58,442 nt of DNA from Acidimicrobiaceae bacterium (GCA_002721305.1 PBKA01000025.1:1-58442), one strand, 5' to 3'. Positions 8,583-18,079 are shown, numbered from the stretch's first letter. Program-made: numbers and translations. Notes: generated by a model from the letters alone, not told the origin.

Positions 8583-9788
8583 GTGAACCATAACCCTGGA
8601 TCCAAAACAGGTCGATTCCTCGCTGGAGCAGTGTTAGGAGCGGTTGTCGGAGGTCTGGTCGCTGGGTTGATTGTCGTTAGTCTCGGCGACCCGCAGCGGA
8701 TCTATGTCACGGAAACGCAAGAAGATGTCAAAGGAGTGGGCGAAGCTGTCGCAACAGCAACTGGCGCCGAACCGACTGCCACGACGGTGGTGCTGGACGC
8801 CGCAATCGTCTCCGAAGAAGCCATTACACCTCGGGTCGAAATGACTGATGCAGGTCGATTGGATGTAAAAGCTGTGTTGGCCGCTGTAGCGCCAACGGTT
8901 GTGCAAATAGAGATTGAAACGGATGACGGAGTGTTCGGCGGCGGTCAAGGCACAGGCTTCATCATTAGCTCGGACGGACAGGTTGTAACGAACGCCCATG
9001 TGGTGGAAAACGCCACCGACATCAAAGTGATGTTGTACGACGGAAGCATCAAGCAGGCGGAACTGGTCGAACAAGATCCGACTCGGGACCTAGCGGTTCT
9101 CAAAATTGAGGGAGAAGATCTTCCAGCAGCGAGGCTTGGAAGTTCGGCTGAGGTGGAAGTGGGGGACGAGGTACTTGCTATAGGTAACGCTTTAGGACTC
9201 GGGGACACACCCACCGTCACCACGGGCATCGTTTCCGCCCTAGAAAGAGAGTTGCAGTTGTCCGGTGGCCTTCTGACCCGGCTCATACAGACAGACGCAG
9301 CTATCAACCCCGGTAACTCCGGCGGTCCTTTGGTCAACGCCAGCGGTGAAGTTATCGGGGTCAACACCGCTATCGCCGGCAACGCTGAAGGCATTGGGTT
9401 TGCCATTTCGATCGATCACGCTCGACCAGTCATTGAGACCCTGCAGACGGGAGAAGTGCCGAAACGACCCTTGCTCGGAGTGAGCATCATTGATGTCGAG
9501 GATCTGGATGAAACATCACGCAACCAGTACAACATTTCTGAAGACGTCGAAACCGGAGTAGTCATTGCCGCGCTGGTCGAAGACGGGGCCGCTAATGCCG
9601 CTGGCCTCAAAGTTGGTGAAGTCGTCCTTGAGTTCGATGGGCAGGACATCCAGTCAGTTCAAGATCTTGTCACTGCAGTGCGCGCCAGCGAAATTGGGCG
9701 AGTAGTTAAAGTTGTCGTGGTAGGTAACGATGGTTCGATAAGAAATGTGACTGTCGAGTTGGGATTCGCGGAAGGTGCCGGCGGTTGA
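8583..9788 (+). CDS. Membrane-anchored HtrA/DegP-like serine protease with PDZ domain
   Basis: A 401-residue S1C protease. One transmembrane helix (about residues 11-35, AGAVLGAVVGGLVAGLIVV) anchors an extracytoplasmic trypsin-like domain with the triad His in TNAHVVEN (about 139), Asp in DPTRDLAVL (about 169) and Ser in NPGNSGGPL (about 246). A single PDZ domain follows (RPLLGVSI onward). Such proteases degrade or trim misfolded envelope proteins. Reading from TTG 8532 adds 17 residues with no family match, whereas GTG 8583 sits at a TANNNT-N7 promoter, so 8583 is preferred. It has its own promoter despite following the kinase gene. Confidence 0.9.
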   Translation: MNHNPGSKTGRFLAGAVLGAVVGGLVAGLIVVSLGDPQRIYVTETQEDVKGVGEAVATATGAEPTATTVVLDAAIVSEEAITPRVEMTDAGRLDVKAVLAAVAPTVVQIEIETDDGVFGGGQGTGFIISSDGQVVTNAHVVENATDIKVMLYDGSIKQAELVEQDPTRDLAVLKIEGEDLPAARLGSSAEVEVGDEVLAIGNALGLGDTPTVTTGIVSALERELQLSGGLLTRLIQTDAAINPGNSGGPLVNASGEVIGVNTAIAGNAEGIGFAISIDHARPVIETLQTGEVPKRPLLGVSIIDVEDLDETSRNQYNISEDVETGVVIAALVEDGAANAAGLKVGEVVLEFDGQDIQSVQDLVTAVRASEIGRVVKVVVVGNDGSIRNVTVELGFAEGAGG

Positions 9789-9882
9789 TCATTAACCGGA
9801 TGAAGGTCGCAATCCGACGCCCTGCTTGAAATTTCGCGATACTTCCCTCATAAGGACCTACTCACAATCTGATGGAGAGACC

Positions 9883-10713
9883 ATGTCTGATCGCATCTTT
9901 GATACCGGTACTGATGACATTCATGCCGAAGTTTCCCAGGGAGTGATGACGATCACTCTTAATCGTCCCGAACGAAGAAATGCCATGTCGTCGGCGATGC
10001 TGAAAGGGTTAGTGGCATCGCTCGCTGACGCCGAGACGGCCGGCGATGTCGGTGCCGTGCTTCTTACCGGCGCGGGAGGTGCGTTTTGCGCTGGTGGTGA
10101 CGTGAAGGGAATGGCGGAAGCAGGGGGCGAAGGAGGAGATAGCCCGGTCCAGTACGATGCCCGAGTCCATTTACAAAGACGTGACCAGCGTGACACAGCA
10201 GGCAAATTGTACGAGTTGCCTAAACCGACCATCGCCGCCTTGCCGGGCCCCGCAGCGGGTGCAGGTTTGTCGATAGCTCTGTCGTGTGACCTGAGATACG
10301 CCTCACCGAATGCGATTATGACTACCGCTTTTGCCCGAGTTGGGTTCAGTGGTGACTACGGCGGAACCTATTTCATGAGTCGCCTCATCGGGTCCGCTAA
10401 AGCCCGTGAACTCTATTTCCTGTCTGAAAAAGTTGATATGCAAGAAGCGGAAAGGTTGGGGCTTGTCAACGGAGTCTTTCCAGAAGAGTCTCTACATGAC
10501 GAAGTGACATCTATCGCCCAGAGACTCGCCCAGGGTCCGACCGTGGCATACCGATACATGAAGGAAAACCTCAATCGTGCGGTGAATGGCGAAATGGGGG
10601 AGTGCCTAGACATGGAAGCGGCGCACCACATTCACTGTGGCAAGACAGAAGACCACAAGGAAGCGGTCAAAGCTTTTGTTGATAAACGCGAACCGACGTT
10701 TTCGGGCCGATAA
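9883..10713 (+). CDS. Enoyl-CoA hydratase/isomerase family protein
   Basis: A 276-residue crotonase-fold enzyme. The N-terminal substrate segment is TITLNRPERRNAMS, the oxyanion-hole loop is GAGGAFCAGGDVKG, and the second one is PGPAAGAGLSIALSCDLR. It would hydrate or isomerise an enoyl-CoA in the cytoplasm. A purine-rich ribosome site (GGAGAG) precedes the ATG at 9883; a longer reading from 9826 lacks family residues and is not used. It has no close partner: 94 bases separate it from the protease gene and 105 from the aminotransferase. The exact acyl chain is unknown. Confidence 0.9.
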   Translation: MSDRIFDTGTDDIHAEVSQGVMTITLNRPERRNAMSSAMLKGLVASLADAETAGDVGAVLLTGAGGAFCAGGDVKGMAEAGGEGGDSPVQYDARVHLQRRDQRDTAGKLYELPKPTIAALPGPAAGAGLSIALSCDLRYASPNAIMTTAFARVGFSGDYGGTYFMSRLIGSAKARELYFLSEKVDMQEAERLGLVNGVFPEESLHDEVTSIAQRLAQGPTVAYRYMKENLNRAVNGEMGECLDMEAAHHIHCGKTEDHKEAVKAFVDKREPTFSGR

Positions 10714-10805
10714 GTCAACAAGAGCCGAGCAACCACCAGTGACTTCAATGCTTCGTAGCGACTCGAGCAATAGGTAAACACCGCGCCTGCGCTTCCAAAT
10801 AGAGA

Positions 10806-10811
10806 TACCTT
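10806..10811 (+). promoter_or_regulatory. -10 box, leaderless promoter of aminotransferase/CinA-like pair
   Basis: TACCTT, seven bases, then GTG at 10819. It would drive the aminotransferase and the CinA-like gene together. Confidence 0.55.
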
Positions 10812-10818
10812 CGAAATC

Positions 10819-11997
10819 GTGAGCGGCCGCACCTTTATACAGAACCCGGGACCCACCAACATCCCCGACCGGATCCTTCGCGCGATGGCGCGACCGGCCA
10901 TCGATTTCGGGACCGAAGAATTCGCGGCGTTACTGGAGTCTTGCCTCATAAACGTCAATCGTCATATGGCTAACTCTGGACCACTAATTGGTTACACCAG
11001 CACAGGGCACGGGGCGTGGGAAGCGACCGTTACCAACCTCTTCGACGTGGGAGCTCCAGTGCTTGTATGCGACAGTGGGCATTTCAGTCATAGATGGGGC
11101 GAGATGTGCGAAGCCCACGGACTGGACGTTCAATGGTTTGAGACGGGATGGCGCCAGGGCGTGGACCCCAATGCTCTCCAAGAAGCCCTCTCCACCGATG
11201 CCGGTAAGCGAATCGAAGGTGTTCTATTAGCCCACACCGAAACATCTACTGGCGTCACCACCGATCTTGAAGCTGTCAGGTCTGTCCTCGATGACCTAGA
11301 CCACCCAGCTTTGCTGGTGGTGGACTCGATTGCTTCCTTTGGGTGTACCCCACTCCGCGTCGACGAATTGAAGGTGGATGTGTGTCTGGCTGTAAGCCAG
11401 AAGGGACTGATGATGCCGGTTGGACTCGCGTTCACCGGAATCAGTGAACGTGCGGTTTCGGCGGCGTACCAAAATTCACGGCACCGCTTCTATTGGGATT
11501 GGAGACGTCGACTCGAAGTCGAGGGGTACCGAATGTTTTGTGGCACCCCGCCCATACATCACCTGTTCGGGTTGGAAGAAGCCCTCACCATGATTGACGA
11601 GGAGGGCGGAATCGACGCGGTAACCGACCGACACCAACTCTTGGCCGACGCCGTCCGAGCCGCCGTCCAAGCATGGAGCAGCGCCGGGGCGATCCAGTTC
11701 AATGCCGTTAATGCGCATGAACGATCAAACAGCGTCACATGCGTACGCCTGACCGAACAACATGACGCCGACAAGGTGTTACAGGTGGCCCAAGAGCGTT
11801 TCAACATCACGATGGGATCGGGGATAGGGCCGCTGGCTGGCTCGGCTTTCCGCATCGGACACCTTGGTGACCTGAATACGCCGATGGTCATGGGTGCCTT
11901 AGGGGCAGTAGAGGCATCGTTGAGGGCTTGTGGCATCCCGCTGGGAAGCGGTGGACTAGAAGCCGCTGCATCATTACTGAGTGAATCGAGTAGCTAA
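10819..11997 (+). CDS. Class V PLP-dependent aminotransferase (alanine/serine-glyoxylate type)
   Basis: A 392-residue fold-type I enzyme. The N-terminus has the NPGPTNIP motif of alanine-glyoxylate and serine-glyoxylate aminotransferases, followed by the cofactor phosphate loop STGHGAWEA (61-69). The ring-binding aspartate is in VVDSIASFG (D169) and the cofactor lysine is K195 in AVSQKGLM. Family members move an amino group from serine or alanine to glyoxylate, or act on related amino acids. The start is GTG at a leaderless promoter. The next gene starts at the base after its stop codon, so the two proteins are probably made together. Confidence 0.88.
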   Translation: MSGRTFIQNPGPTNIPDRILRAMARPAIDFGTEEFAALLESCLINVNRHMANSGPLIGYTSTGHGAWEATVTNLFDVGAPVLVCDSGHFSHRWGEMCEAHGLDVQWFETGWRQGVDPNALQEALSTDAGKRIEGVLLAHTETSTGVTTDLEAVRSVLDDLDHPALLVVDSIASFGCTPLRVDELKVDVCLAVSQKGLMMPVGLAFTGISERAVSAAYQNSRHRFYWDWRRRLEVEGYRMFCGTPPIHHLFGLEEALTMIDEEGGIDAVTDRHQLLADAVRAAVQAWSSAGAIQFNAVNAHERSNSVTCVRLTEQHDADKVLQVAQERFNITMGSGIGPLAGSAFRIGHLGDLNTPMVMGALGAVEASLRACGIPLGSGGLEAAASLLSESSS

Positions 11998-12507
11998 ATG
12001 TCATCACCGGTCCCCATGACCACAACCGAGCGGCTGAAATTGATTGATCAGATTCATGACTCGCCTTTAGTTATCGTTATTGCGGCCTCGGGGGGTGGAG
12101 TGGCTTCCATCTCGGATTTGTTACTGGTACCCGGAGCCTCGCGAACAGTCCTTGAAGCCTCAGTTCCATACTCATTCTCCGCCCTGTCCGACATACTCGG
12201 TTACCCGCCAGAACAAGCCGTGTCGGCGGACGTAGCAGAGAAAATGGCCCTCGCCTGCCATCGGCGTGCAGAACAACTCGCAGAAGGAACTGTTCCAATG
12301 GCCGGAATCGCGTGTACCGCAGCACTTGTCACTGACCGCCAACGGCGAGGAGATAATCGCGCCCATATAGCGATAGCGACCTCGCAAAGCCTCACATCCT
12401 CGCACATAGCCCTAGAAAAGGGCGTCCATGATCGCGTCACGGAGGACAGAATTGTTTCCGATGAAGTGCTCCGAATGATCGGAAACAGTGCAGAGGTAGC
12501 TAGCTAA
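11998..12507 (+). CDS. Lone CinA C-terminal-like domain protein
   Basis: A 169-residue protein resembling the CinA C-terminal fold (nicotinamide-nucleotide amidase in true CinA). Visible matches are LLVPGASRTVLEASVPYS, the segment AVSADVAEKMALACHRRA, and GIACTAALVTD. It is closer to the CinA-like domain that plants fuse to a nucleotidyltransferase than to bacterial CinA. The catalytic ESCTGG-like motif of true CinA is replaced by AASGGGVASI, so deamidase activity is doubtful. There is no MoCF domain. It directly follows the aminotransferase (stop 11997, ATG 11998). Fold call is moderate; function unknown. Confidence 0.7.
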   Translation: MSSPVPMTTTERLKLIDQIHDSPLVIVIAASGGGVASISDLLLVPGASRTVLEASVPYSFSALSDILGYPPEQAVSADVAEKMALACHRRAEQLAEGTVPMAGIACTAALVTDRQRRGDNRAHIAIATSQSLTSSHIALEKGVHDRVTEDRIVSDEVLRMIGNSAEVAS

Positions 12508-12531
12508 CCGACTCTGGGTAAGAATCTCGAT

Positions 12532-13704
12532 ATGGCGCGACGCGATAAACAACACATTCCGCAGACATCACACGAGTTTGATGCTGAGTGGTTCACCTCA
12601 ACTATCGGTCCCCAATATGGAGGGGTGGTTACCGATGTTGAAACAGAGGTTGTCGGCGAAGGTATCGGGTTCTTAGGAGAGTTACATCGCTGTACATTGA
12701 CCTGGCAAGGTGGAGTGGATGCCCCGCGTTCCGTCATCGTAAAGATTCCATCCAAGGTAGCTAAGAACCGTTCTCTCGGAGAGGGCCTAGCGGTCTACGA
12801 AAGAGAAATCAGGGTCTACAGCGAAATGACCGACGACTTGGGTATCCCGACACCCGAATTCATTTACGCCGATTTTGACTCCAATCCGGCGCCGTGGATG
12901 GAGACACTCTTCGTGTTTCTCTTCGACAAGTTGCCTGTTCCTGCGGTTAGCCGCGTCCTTGATGTCCTGTTGCTCCTGGGAGCAAAAAGCCCCCGTAGAT
13001 ATTTGCTGATGATGGAAGACATTCATGACGCTCGTCCACCTACCCAAGTGGCGGGCGGATCCATCGAAGATGCGCTAGTTGGCCTTGACCTCCTGGCGCG
13101 ATTTCATGCACACAACTGGTGTAACCCAGGTCGCAGAGACCCCCATCCCATCATTTGGAGCATTGGCCGCCTTCCCAAAGTCGTGCAGGCCAGCTACCGA
13201 CGCAACAGACATGCCTTCGTTGATCGGTTCGGTGCCCTCATTGGCGATGATGTTGTCGCAAAGATGGACGAAGTCCAAATGCGGCTGCCTGAACTCTGCT
13301 CCCAGATGGAGCGCGACCCCTGGACTCTTTGCCACGGGGACTACCGACTCGACAATCTGATGTTTCGTCCCGATGGGCAGATAGTTGTACTCGATTGGCA
13401 GGGCTTGGCTTGGGGGCGTCCCGGATGGGAGGTTGCCTACTTCATCACAACCGCGTTGGAACCCCACCACCGCGCCGAGGAACAGACGATGTTACGTCGA
13501 TACCACGAAGTTCTCGTAAATGCCGGGGTGGAGGACTACTCCTATGAAGAACTGATAGAAGACGTCACCATTTCTAAAGCTATCCTGGCGCACCGAATGG
13601 TCGCGGGGGACGATCTGCTGGATACCGAGGTGGAAAGCGCAGATAGTGACTTCATAGAAGTTCTCGTCAAAAGAGTCGTCGGATGGGTGGATCTCACATC
13701 GTGA
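12532..13704 (+). CDS. APH/ecdysteroid-kinase-like phosphotransferase
   Basis: A 390-residue protein with the kinase-like fold. The catalytic loop is CHGDYRLDNLMF and the metal-binding loop VLDWQGLAWGRPGWEVAYF. LLMMEDIHDARP is typical of the EcKinase-like/DUF1679 branch, which phosphorylates small-molecule alcohols rather than proteins. It differs from the kinase at 7446 (which carries VLDWELCTLGDP) and resembles the one at 46578. A TAAGAAT sequence lies just before the ATG and may be a weak -10 box. It converges on the CoA-transferase operon with a 12-base gap. The substrate is unknown. Confidence 0.82.
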   Translation: MARRDKQHIPQTSHEFDAEWFTSTIGPQYGGVVTDVETEVVGEGIGFLGELHRCTLTWQGGVDAPRSVIVKIPSKVAKNRSLGEGLAVYEREIRVYSEMTDDLGIPTPEFIYADFDSNPAPWMETLFVFLFDKLPVPAVSRVLDVLLLLGAKSPRRYLLMMEDIHDARPPTQVAGGSIEDALVGLDLLARFHAHNWCNPGRRDPHPIIWSIGRLPKVVQASYRRNRHAFVDRFGALIGDDVVAKMDEVQMRLPELCSQMERDPWTLCHGDYRLDNLMFRPDGQIVVLDWQGLAWGRPGWEVAYFITTALEPHHRAEEQTMLRRYHEVLVNAGVEDYSYEELIEDVTISKAILAHRMVAGDDLLDTEVESADSDFIEVLVKRVVGWVDLTS

Positions 13705-13716
13705 CAACTCACGCCA

Positions 13717-16056
13717 TTAGCTGAACAACCCGTTCCCCATTGCTTCAGCCACCGACTCCACATCAAAGTCTGCCAGTGCTGTCCACACGTCGAAATTGTG
13801 CTCTCCTAAATAGGCAGGAGACAACAGATCAGTTGGTGGGCGTACCCCGTTCAACAAAGCAGGAAATGTGTCAACTGTCCGACTCCCAAAAATTGGGTGC
13901 TCAACTTCGCGCCAAAAGCCCCGTGCCGTGAGTTGGGGATCTTCATTAACGAGCTGGTTTGCATCCTGGACCCGCCCGGCCGGAACCCCGACCGACTGCA
14001 AGAGCTTTTCTACTTCAGATGACTTCATGCCCACCACCCAGTCGGCCATCGCTTCGTCCACTTCGCCTCTGTGAGCTCTGCGCTGCCCCTCAGTTGAGAA
14101 AGCCTTCAACGTTTCATCACCAACTACTTCACAGAGACGACCCCACTCTTCATCACTGGTAGCGGTGATAGCGACGAAACCATCAGCACATCGGTACACC
14201 TCGTTGGGAACATGATCGTGCAGTCCGTCGCGATTCCCGTTCGGTTGAGCGATGACACCATTGGAGAGCCAGTCAAGAGCGGCAGGACCGATGCTGTACG
14301 TGCCCACTTCCAACTGGGCCATGTCGATGTGTTGACCAACCCCAGACCGATCGCGGGCCAACAAAGCGGCCATGGTTGATGTAGCGGCGGCGAATCCCGC
14401 CAGATGGTCGTTCAGTGAAAATCCGGGACCGATGTCTCCCCGATCGGAAAAATTGGTGAGGTGGGTGATCCCGCAAATGGCATGAACCGTTGGAGCGTAA
14501 GAAATGACGTGGCTCCAAGGACCATCGTGGCCGCATCCGGACATGGAAACGTACACCAAACGAGGGTTCCACTCTTTGACGGTACCCCAGTCGAGTCCCC
14601 AACCATCGAGTACCCCGGCACTGTAGTTCTCGATCAAGACATCGCAATTCTCGATCAGTTTTCTAATAGCTGGGAGAGCCTCTGAATGTTTCATGTCGAG
14701 GGTGGCGCTTCGCTTGCCTCGACCCCACACAAAGTAATAGGGGTAATCAGGTCGGTTAACGAGGGTGCTGTGCTCCTCGTTTTGAACACGAATCACATCG
14801 GCCCCTAGATCCGCCAACATGCGCGTCGCAAATGGTCCAGCTAACACCCAGGTCAGATCCAGAACCCGCACGCCTTCCAAGGGAAGGGGACCTTCGAACT
14901 GTTGCGACAAGTCACCGATCGTTATTTGATCTGAACGGGACCACCGCTCAATGATGGCTTCCATCGGGGTGTCGGACACCGCCGGTGGCCGAGGGGGAAG
15001 GGACGGGGTATCAGAAAACCGAACTAAACGACCAGGTTGGCGCACTGAAGACGATTGAACTCTTGTCAGGAACTCTCGATGTTCGAACTGCGGGCTGGCG
15101 CACACCTGTTGAATATCGTGGACAGCGCCGACGGCGACATGACGCTCTTGAGCTCTCTCCCATAACTCCATAGCGTCGTGCCCGCGTACCCACTCTCTCA
15201 TCGAATCCATAGCCTCGTCGATGTGTTCTAGGACTTCTTCTACCTCGTACCCCAACCACCTACGACCGTCCTCGAACCCGTCGTCCACCATCATTTGGAA
15301 TGCGTTATCGGGGGTGGGTGTCAACGTGATCATCATGTGACCGGTGCGGCACTCGGCAAGGTCGTAAGCGTGCAGCCAGTGAAGGGCACCTTGCCGCGGG
15401 GCGATTTTTGGAAGTGGCAGTACATCATCGAAAAACCACTGCATCAAAATATTTTCGACAGACCCACTCAATGTCTCATGAATCGACACGTCGAAGTGTC
15501 GGCCGATACCGTCTCTTCGACTCCTGAAGACACCCGCGAGAGCGCACAACGCTCCCATAAAACCCGCATAGTTGTACGCCTGTCGACCCCAAACATTTAG
15601 AGGTTTGTCGGGTAAACCACCTACGGATAAGAACCCTCCCAAAGCGGCAGCGGTTAAATCTGAACTCACCCAATGCGATCGATCTCCAGTCCTACCAAAA
15701 GGGGTGATCGAGACTTGGACGAGTCGCGGATTGAAAGCCACCAAGTCAGAATGGTCAAGCCTTAATCTGGCTAATTCGCCAGGCGCCTCGGTTTCGATTA
15801 TGAGATCCGCAACGCTTGCCAAGTCCCGGTACTCTTCTTGACCTGAGTCAGTTGTCAAATCAATGCGGTGGGTATCTTTGCCCCCGTCGTACCACCAGTC
15901 GAGCACGCCTCCAGCTTCCTCTCGCATGACCTCGCCGGGCGATCCCCTGTCTGTGACTCGCACCACGTCAGCCCCCCATTCAGTCAGCAGTTTGCTAGCG
16001 AATCTGCCAGGGTCTCCGGTTAAGTCGATGATTCGAATGCCTGCGAGTGAGGTCAT
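13717..16056 (-). CDS. Double-length CaiB/BaiF family III CoA-transferase (two fused domains)
   Basis: At 779 residues this protein is about twice a normal family III CoA-transferase and carries two copies. The first starts with GIRIIDLTGDPGRFASKLL, the second (from about 395) with VRVLDLTWVLAGPFATRML. Each copy has its CoA-contact region (for example PFGRTGD and MSGCGHDGPWS). The residue aligned with the catalytic aspartate appears to be Glu in both copies (VSIHETLS; MAQLEVGTY). Such enzymes move CoA between carboxylic acids, forming an enzyme-acyl anhydride. Its ATG overlaps the stop of the LLM gene (ATGA, 16053-16056). The fusion may be an internal pseudodimer. Confidence 0.85.
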   Translation of the reverse strand: MTSLAGIRIIDLTGDPGRFASKLLTEWGADVVRVTDRGSPGEVMREEAGGVLDWWYDGGKDTHRIDLTTDSGQEEYRDLASVADLIIETEAPGELARLRLDHSDLVAFNPRLVQVSITPFGRTGDRSHWVSSDLTAAALGGFLSVGGLPDKPLNVWGRQAYNYAGFMGALCALAGVFRSRRDGIGRHFDVSIHETLSGSVENILMQWFFDDVLPLPKIAPRQGALHWLHAYDLAECRTGHMMITLTPTPDNAFQMMVDDGFEDGRRWLGYEVEEVLEHIDEAMDSMREWVRGHDAMELWERAQERHVAVGAVHDIQQVCASPQFEHREFLTRVQSSSVRQPGRLVRFSDTPSLPPRPPAVSDTPMEAIIERWSRSDQITIGDLSQQFEGPLPLEGVRVLDLTWVLAGPFATRMLADLGADVIRVQNEEHSTLVNRPDYPYYFVWGRGKRSATLDMKHSEALPAIRKLIENCDVLIENYSAGVLDGWGLDWGTVKEWNPRLVYVSMSGCGHDGPWSHVISYAPTVHAICGITHLTNFSDRGDIGPGFSLNDHLAGFAAATSTMAALLARDRSGVGQHIDMAQLEVGTYSIGPAALDWLSNGVIAQPNGNRDGLHDHVPNEVYRCADGFVAITATSDEEWGRLCEVVGDETLKAFSTEGQRRAHRGEVDEAMADWVVGMKSSEVEKLLQSVGVPAGRVQDANQLVNEDPQLTARGFWREVEHPIFGSRTVDTFPALLNGVRPPTDLLSPAYLGEHNFDVWTALADFDVESVAEAMGNGLFS

Positions 16057-16889
16057 GACCCCAAGAAGTCTTCGGCAAAAGAACTGAGTGTCTCGGAAAT
16101 CTCTTCAACGTCGCCGGTGTTGCAGGAAAGCACAAGATCCGTCACGCCCGCGGCTTCATAAGCTTCTACCAAATCGGCTTCCATGCGTTGGAAATCGAGT
16201 CGAACCTGAATCGGAAATGCGGACAGCGTCCGTCCGATCGATTCCGCTTCTTCCCGAATGAGCTTCAGCCTGTCGCTCACACCCTCCGGGGTAAGACCGA
16301 GAGGATGCCACCCATCACCGAGATGAGCTACGCGCCTCAATGCTGGGGCTCGGTTGCCGCCTATCACTATTGGCGGATGCGGTGTTTGTCGCGGTTTCGG
16401 GGAAGTAACGACATCTTTAAAGTCCCAATGTTCGCCAGCGAAGGTCGCGCGATCTTGCGTCCACAGCCGACGGAGCACCTCAATGAACTCGTTGCTGTAG
16501 TGCCCCCGGCCTTCGTAGTCAGAACCCAAGATTTCGTTTTCCTCAGGAAGACTTCCTACGCCGAGACCAAGAATGATTCGCCCACCGGACAGATGATCCA
16601 AAGTGGCGATTTCCTTCGCGAGAACCATCGGATGGAGATAAGGCATGACCAATACGCTTGTGCCCAACTCCGCAGTGTTTGTGTGAGCCGCCAGCCAGGT
16701 CAAAGTAACCAGAGCATCGTGGTAAGGCGCCTGACCCAAACGGTCATGGACATAACCGACGTTAATGATGTGATGATTTACCCACAGTGAATCAAACCCT
16801 AACTGTTCCGCTTGAACGCCTAAACGCACCACATCTTCAGGAGCATCTACACCGAAGTTATTTGGAAGGGTGAATCCGAACTTCATCAC
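16053..16889 (-). CDS. LLM-class F420-dependent oxidoreductase
   Basis: A 278-residue luciferase-like TIM-barrel enzyme. The start MKFGFTLPNN, the segment LDHLSGGRIILGLGVGSL and HPPIVIGGNRAPALRR are characteristic. Actinobacterial members use reduced F420, though some use FMN, so the cofactor is inferred. It lies between the serine hydrolase gene (start codon at the base after that gene's stop) and the CaiB gene (four-base overlap), so these three form one operon. Reading starts GTG ATG; initiation at 16886 is equally possible. Confidence 0.87.
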   Translation of the reverse strand: MMKFGFTLPNNFGVDAPEDVVRLGVQAEQLGFDSLWVNHHIINVGYVHDRLGQAPYHDALVTLTWLAAHTNTAELGTSVLVMPYLHPMVLAKEIATLDHLSGGRIILGLGVGSLPEENEILGSDYEGRGHYSNEFIEVLRRLWTQDRATFAGEHWDFKDVVTSPKPRQTPHPPIVIGGNRAPALRRVAHLGDGWHPLGLTPEGVSDRLKLIREEAESIGRTLSAFPIQVRLDFQRMEADLVEAYEAAGVTDLVLSCNTGDVEEISETLSSFAEDFLGS

Positions 16890-18017
16890 TCAACCTGCCT
16901 GCGAGACACAATTCGCAGCAAGACTAGCGATCGAAGTACCTCGTCTGGGTTGCCGAATCTGATGACGATCTAATCCATTGGTTGTGTAAGCGAAAGACAA
17001 ACCTGTTGTCGGATCACAGAAGGCGATTTGCCCCCCAACTCCGTTATGTCCGAAAGCCATCGACGAAACAGTTCGGCCGAGACCTCTCCTGTTACTTAGA
17101 CCGTCGTCTCCGGCGAGAATCACTCCCAATCCGCGATTTGCAGGAACGCCCATCGGGTCCGGCAAGCTGTTATGAACCCTTCCAGTCGCATCAGCGAGAA
17201 TGGTTGGGTTCCAAATGTCATCAGGGTTGTGAAGAAGCGCCTGATAAAACATCGCTAAGTCAGCGGCTCGGCCGTACCCCCCGCCACCCGGTACGCCAAC
17301 TTCGCGTGTGTGAGGATCGTTGAAACGCAAGATTGTCTCGTCGTTCACTTCACTTGGCGGCATTTCTCTTACCCCGAAAACAGATTCCAGTTCGTCTGGG
17401 CTGGCTTCTCCCTCGCACAATGCGAGTTCTGCCATCGACTCTTGATTGTCCAAACTGAGTCCGAGGACTCGAGGTATTCCCAACGGACTTGTCACCCGGC
17501 GATGAACCTCATCCGCATAGGGGCGTCCTGTCACCTCAGTGATTAGCTCCGCCAAAACCCAGTGGGCGCTGGTCGGATGATATTCGTAACGGGTCCCGGG
17601 CTCCCAGTTCAGCTGCCACTCCGCCATTCTGCTTCGGCGGCTTTCGGAAGTTGACCATACGTTTGGACCCATTGGCGCATGTGGAAAACCGGAGGTGTGC
17701 AACAGGACCTCGCTCAAGGTGATCGCTTCCTTCCCATTGCTTCCGAACGCTGGAATGAGCGATGCAACCGCCGTGTCTAGGTCGAGTAAACCTTCATCCA
17801 AGAGTTGCCAGACAGTGGCCGCAATGAACGGTTTGGTAGCTGAGAAAAAGCAGTATCTGGTCGCGGGTTCAGCATCTCCGATGGTGTGATCAACAACAAT
17901 TTCGCCTCGGAAGCCAATTGCGAGTTGACAACTTGGTAAGAGGCCTTCGTCCACTTCTTTGTTGCAGCGTTGGACCAATTCGGCCAGGCGATCTTCGTCA
18001 ATATTGTGGTTCGTCAT
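16890..18017 (-). CDS. Beta-lactamase-fold serine hydrolase (class C/EstB-like)
   Basis: A 375-residue protein of the serine beta-lactamase/penicillin-binding fold. The nucleophile motif is SATK (SxxK, about residue 54). The second motif region is YEYHPTSAHW and the third, near the C-terminus, is HNGVGGQ in place of KTG, as in esterases of this family (EstB, LACTB-like). No signal peptide is visible, so it should be cytoplasmic and is more likely an esterase or lactonase than a drug-resistance enzyme. It is the first gene of the operon with the LLM and CaiB genes. A weak TAGGCC hexamer lies six bases before the ATG. Confidence 0.82.
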   Translation of the reverse strand: MTNHNIDEDRLAELVQRCNKEVDEGLLPSCQLAIGFRGEIVVDHTIGDAEPATRYCFFSATKPFIAATVWQLLDEGLLDLDTAVASLIPAFGSNGKEAITLSEVLLHTSGFPHAPMGPNVWSTSESRRSRMAEWQLNWEPGTRYEYHPTSAHWVLAELITEVTGRPYADEVHRRVTSPLGIPRVLGLSLDNQESMAELALCEGEASPDELESVFGVREMPPSEVNDETILRFNDPHTREVGVPGGGGYGRAADLAMFYQALLHNPDDIWNPTILADATGRVHNSLPDPMGVPANRGLGVILAGDDGLSNRRGLGRTVSSMAFGHNGVGGQIAFCDPTTGLSFAYTTNGLDRHQIRQPRRGTSIASLAANCVSQAG

Positions 18018-18079
18018 CCCATTGGCCTAGCACTGACCCGGCAGCGACGCAGAAAAAACGGTTCAATGGAGCACACGAG

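Noticed and set aside
16890-18017. Beta-lactam resistance enzyme
   Set aside because: SxxK is present, but there is no export signal and the KTG position is HNG, as in cytoplasmic esterases; operon partners are catabolic.
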